The notes beneath the pieces were generated by a model. It made no database searches, was not told the DNA's origin, and saw only the letters and a list, made by a program, of their open reading frames with translations. This document shows positions 5,420 through 5,473 of a stretch of 5,473 nucleotides of DNA, in pieces. This stretch comes from Desulfofustis sp. (GTDB lineage Bacteria; Desulfobacterota; Desulfobulbia; Desulfobulbales; Desulfocapsaceae). The DNA lies in NCBI GenBank assembly GCA_030604345.1, contig JAUVWB010000137.1:1-5473 (forward strand). Reading direction: 5' to 3'. Position 1 is the first letter of the stretch; the number at the start of each line of letters is the position of its first letter. Both the position numbers and the translations under genes were made by a program.

Positions 5420-5473
5420 CATCGGACGGAGAAGGGAATAAGAGCTCGTCCTGCGGGCGGATCGGGGTCCGCC
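5407..5473 (+). CDS. Start of an unrecognised protein (3' end outside window)
   Basis: An ATG at 5407 opens a frame of 22 complete codons with no stop before the window ends. It is preceded by an excellent Shine-Dalgarno. The visible N-terminus, MVSCSSDGEGNKSSSCGRIG, is Ser/Gly-rich with two cysteines (residues 4 and 16) and has no hydrophobic signal segment, so the product is probably cytoplasmic. I do not recognise the family. Ser/Cys-rich N-termini occur in some iron-sulfur carrier ATPases, but two cysteines spaced like this are no basis for an assignment. The gene diverges from the ABC operon and may share its promoter region. A GC-rich hairpin (GGCGGA 5456-5461 with TCCGCC 5468-5473) lies in its first codons. 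The existence of the gene is moderately supported; its function is unknown. Confidence 0.5.
   Translation, partial: MVSCSSDGEGNKSSSCGRIGVR

Noticed and set aside
1..5473. Insertion sequence, transposon ends, CRISPR array, tRNA or rRNA
   Set aside because: I saw no transposase-like frame, no terminal inverted repeats with target duplications, no regularly spaced direct repeats and no tRNA- or rRNA-like sequence.

Overview
This is a GC-rich window from a bacterium, most likely Gram-negative. It holds one complete three-gene operon on the minus strand, flanked by two partial genes on the plus strand. The operon type, an ABC ATPase followed by a permease fused to a GldG-like auxiliary protein and then a DUF4340 protein, is common in Desulfobacterota and some Gammaproteobacteria. 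I lean weakly towards Desulfobacterota, but nothing here fixes the taxon.

Layout from left to right. Positions 1-132 (+) are the last 43 codons of 6-phosphogluconate dehydrogenase (gnd). They are absent as an ATG-initiated frame because the gene starts outside the window. Gnd converges on the operon with only 13 bp between the two stop codons. Positions 146-1123 (-) encode a membrane-anchored DUF4340 protein. Positions 1126-4041 (-) encode a 971-residue fusion of an ABC-2 permease (GldF-like) to a GldG-like extracytoplasmic module. Positions 4042-4992 (-) encode the ATPase (GldA-like). Positions 4993-5406 are a 414-bp divergent intergenic region rich in regulatory signals. Positions 5407-5473 (+) are the start of an unrecognised gene with a strong ribosome binding site.

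The three minus-strand genes read ATPase, permease-GldG, DUF4340. The junctions are 0 and 2 nt, and each downstream gene has its Shine-Dalgarno inside the preceding gene, so they are almost certainly co-transcribed and translationally coupled. The ATPase should drive the permease half. The GldG half and the DUF4340 protein should extend on the outer face of the cytoplasmic membrane. The substrate is unknown. Homology to the Flavobacterium gliding genes does not show that this organism glides.

The most unusual parts are the following. The GldG half contains a visible tandem duplication of its thioredoxin-like domain. The divergent region contains two near-consensus sigma70-type promoters facing opposite ways with superimposed -10 elements. 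Each of the two roughly 200-nt leaders carries inverted repeats built around CCGGTGA/TCACCGG. I see no mobile element, CRISPR array, tRNA or rRNA. I did not find a clearly novel system; the leader structures and the duplicated GldG domain deserve the closest look.
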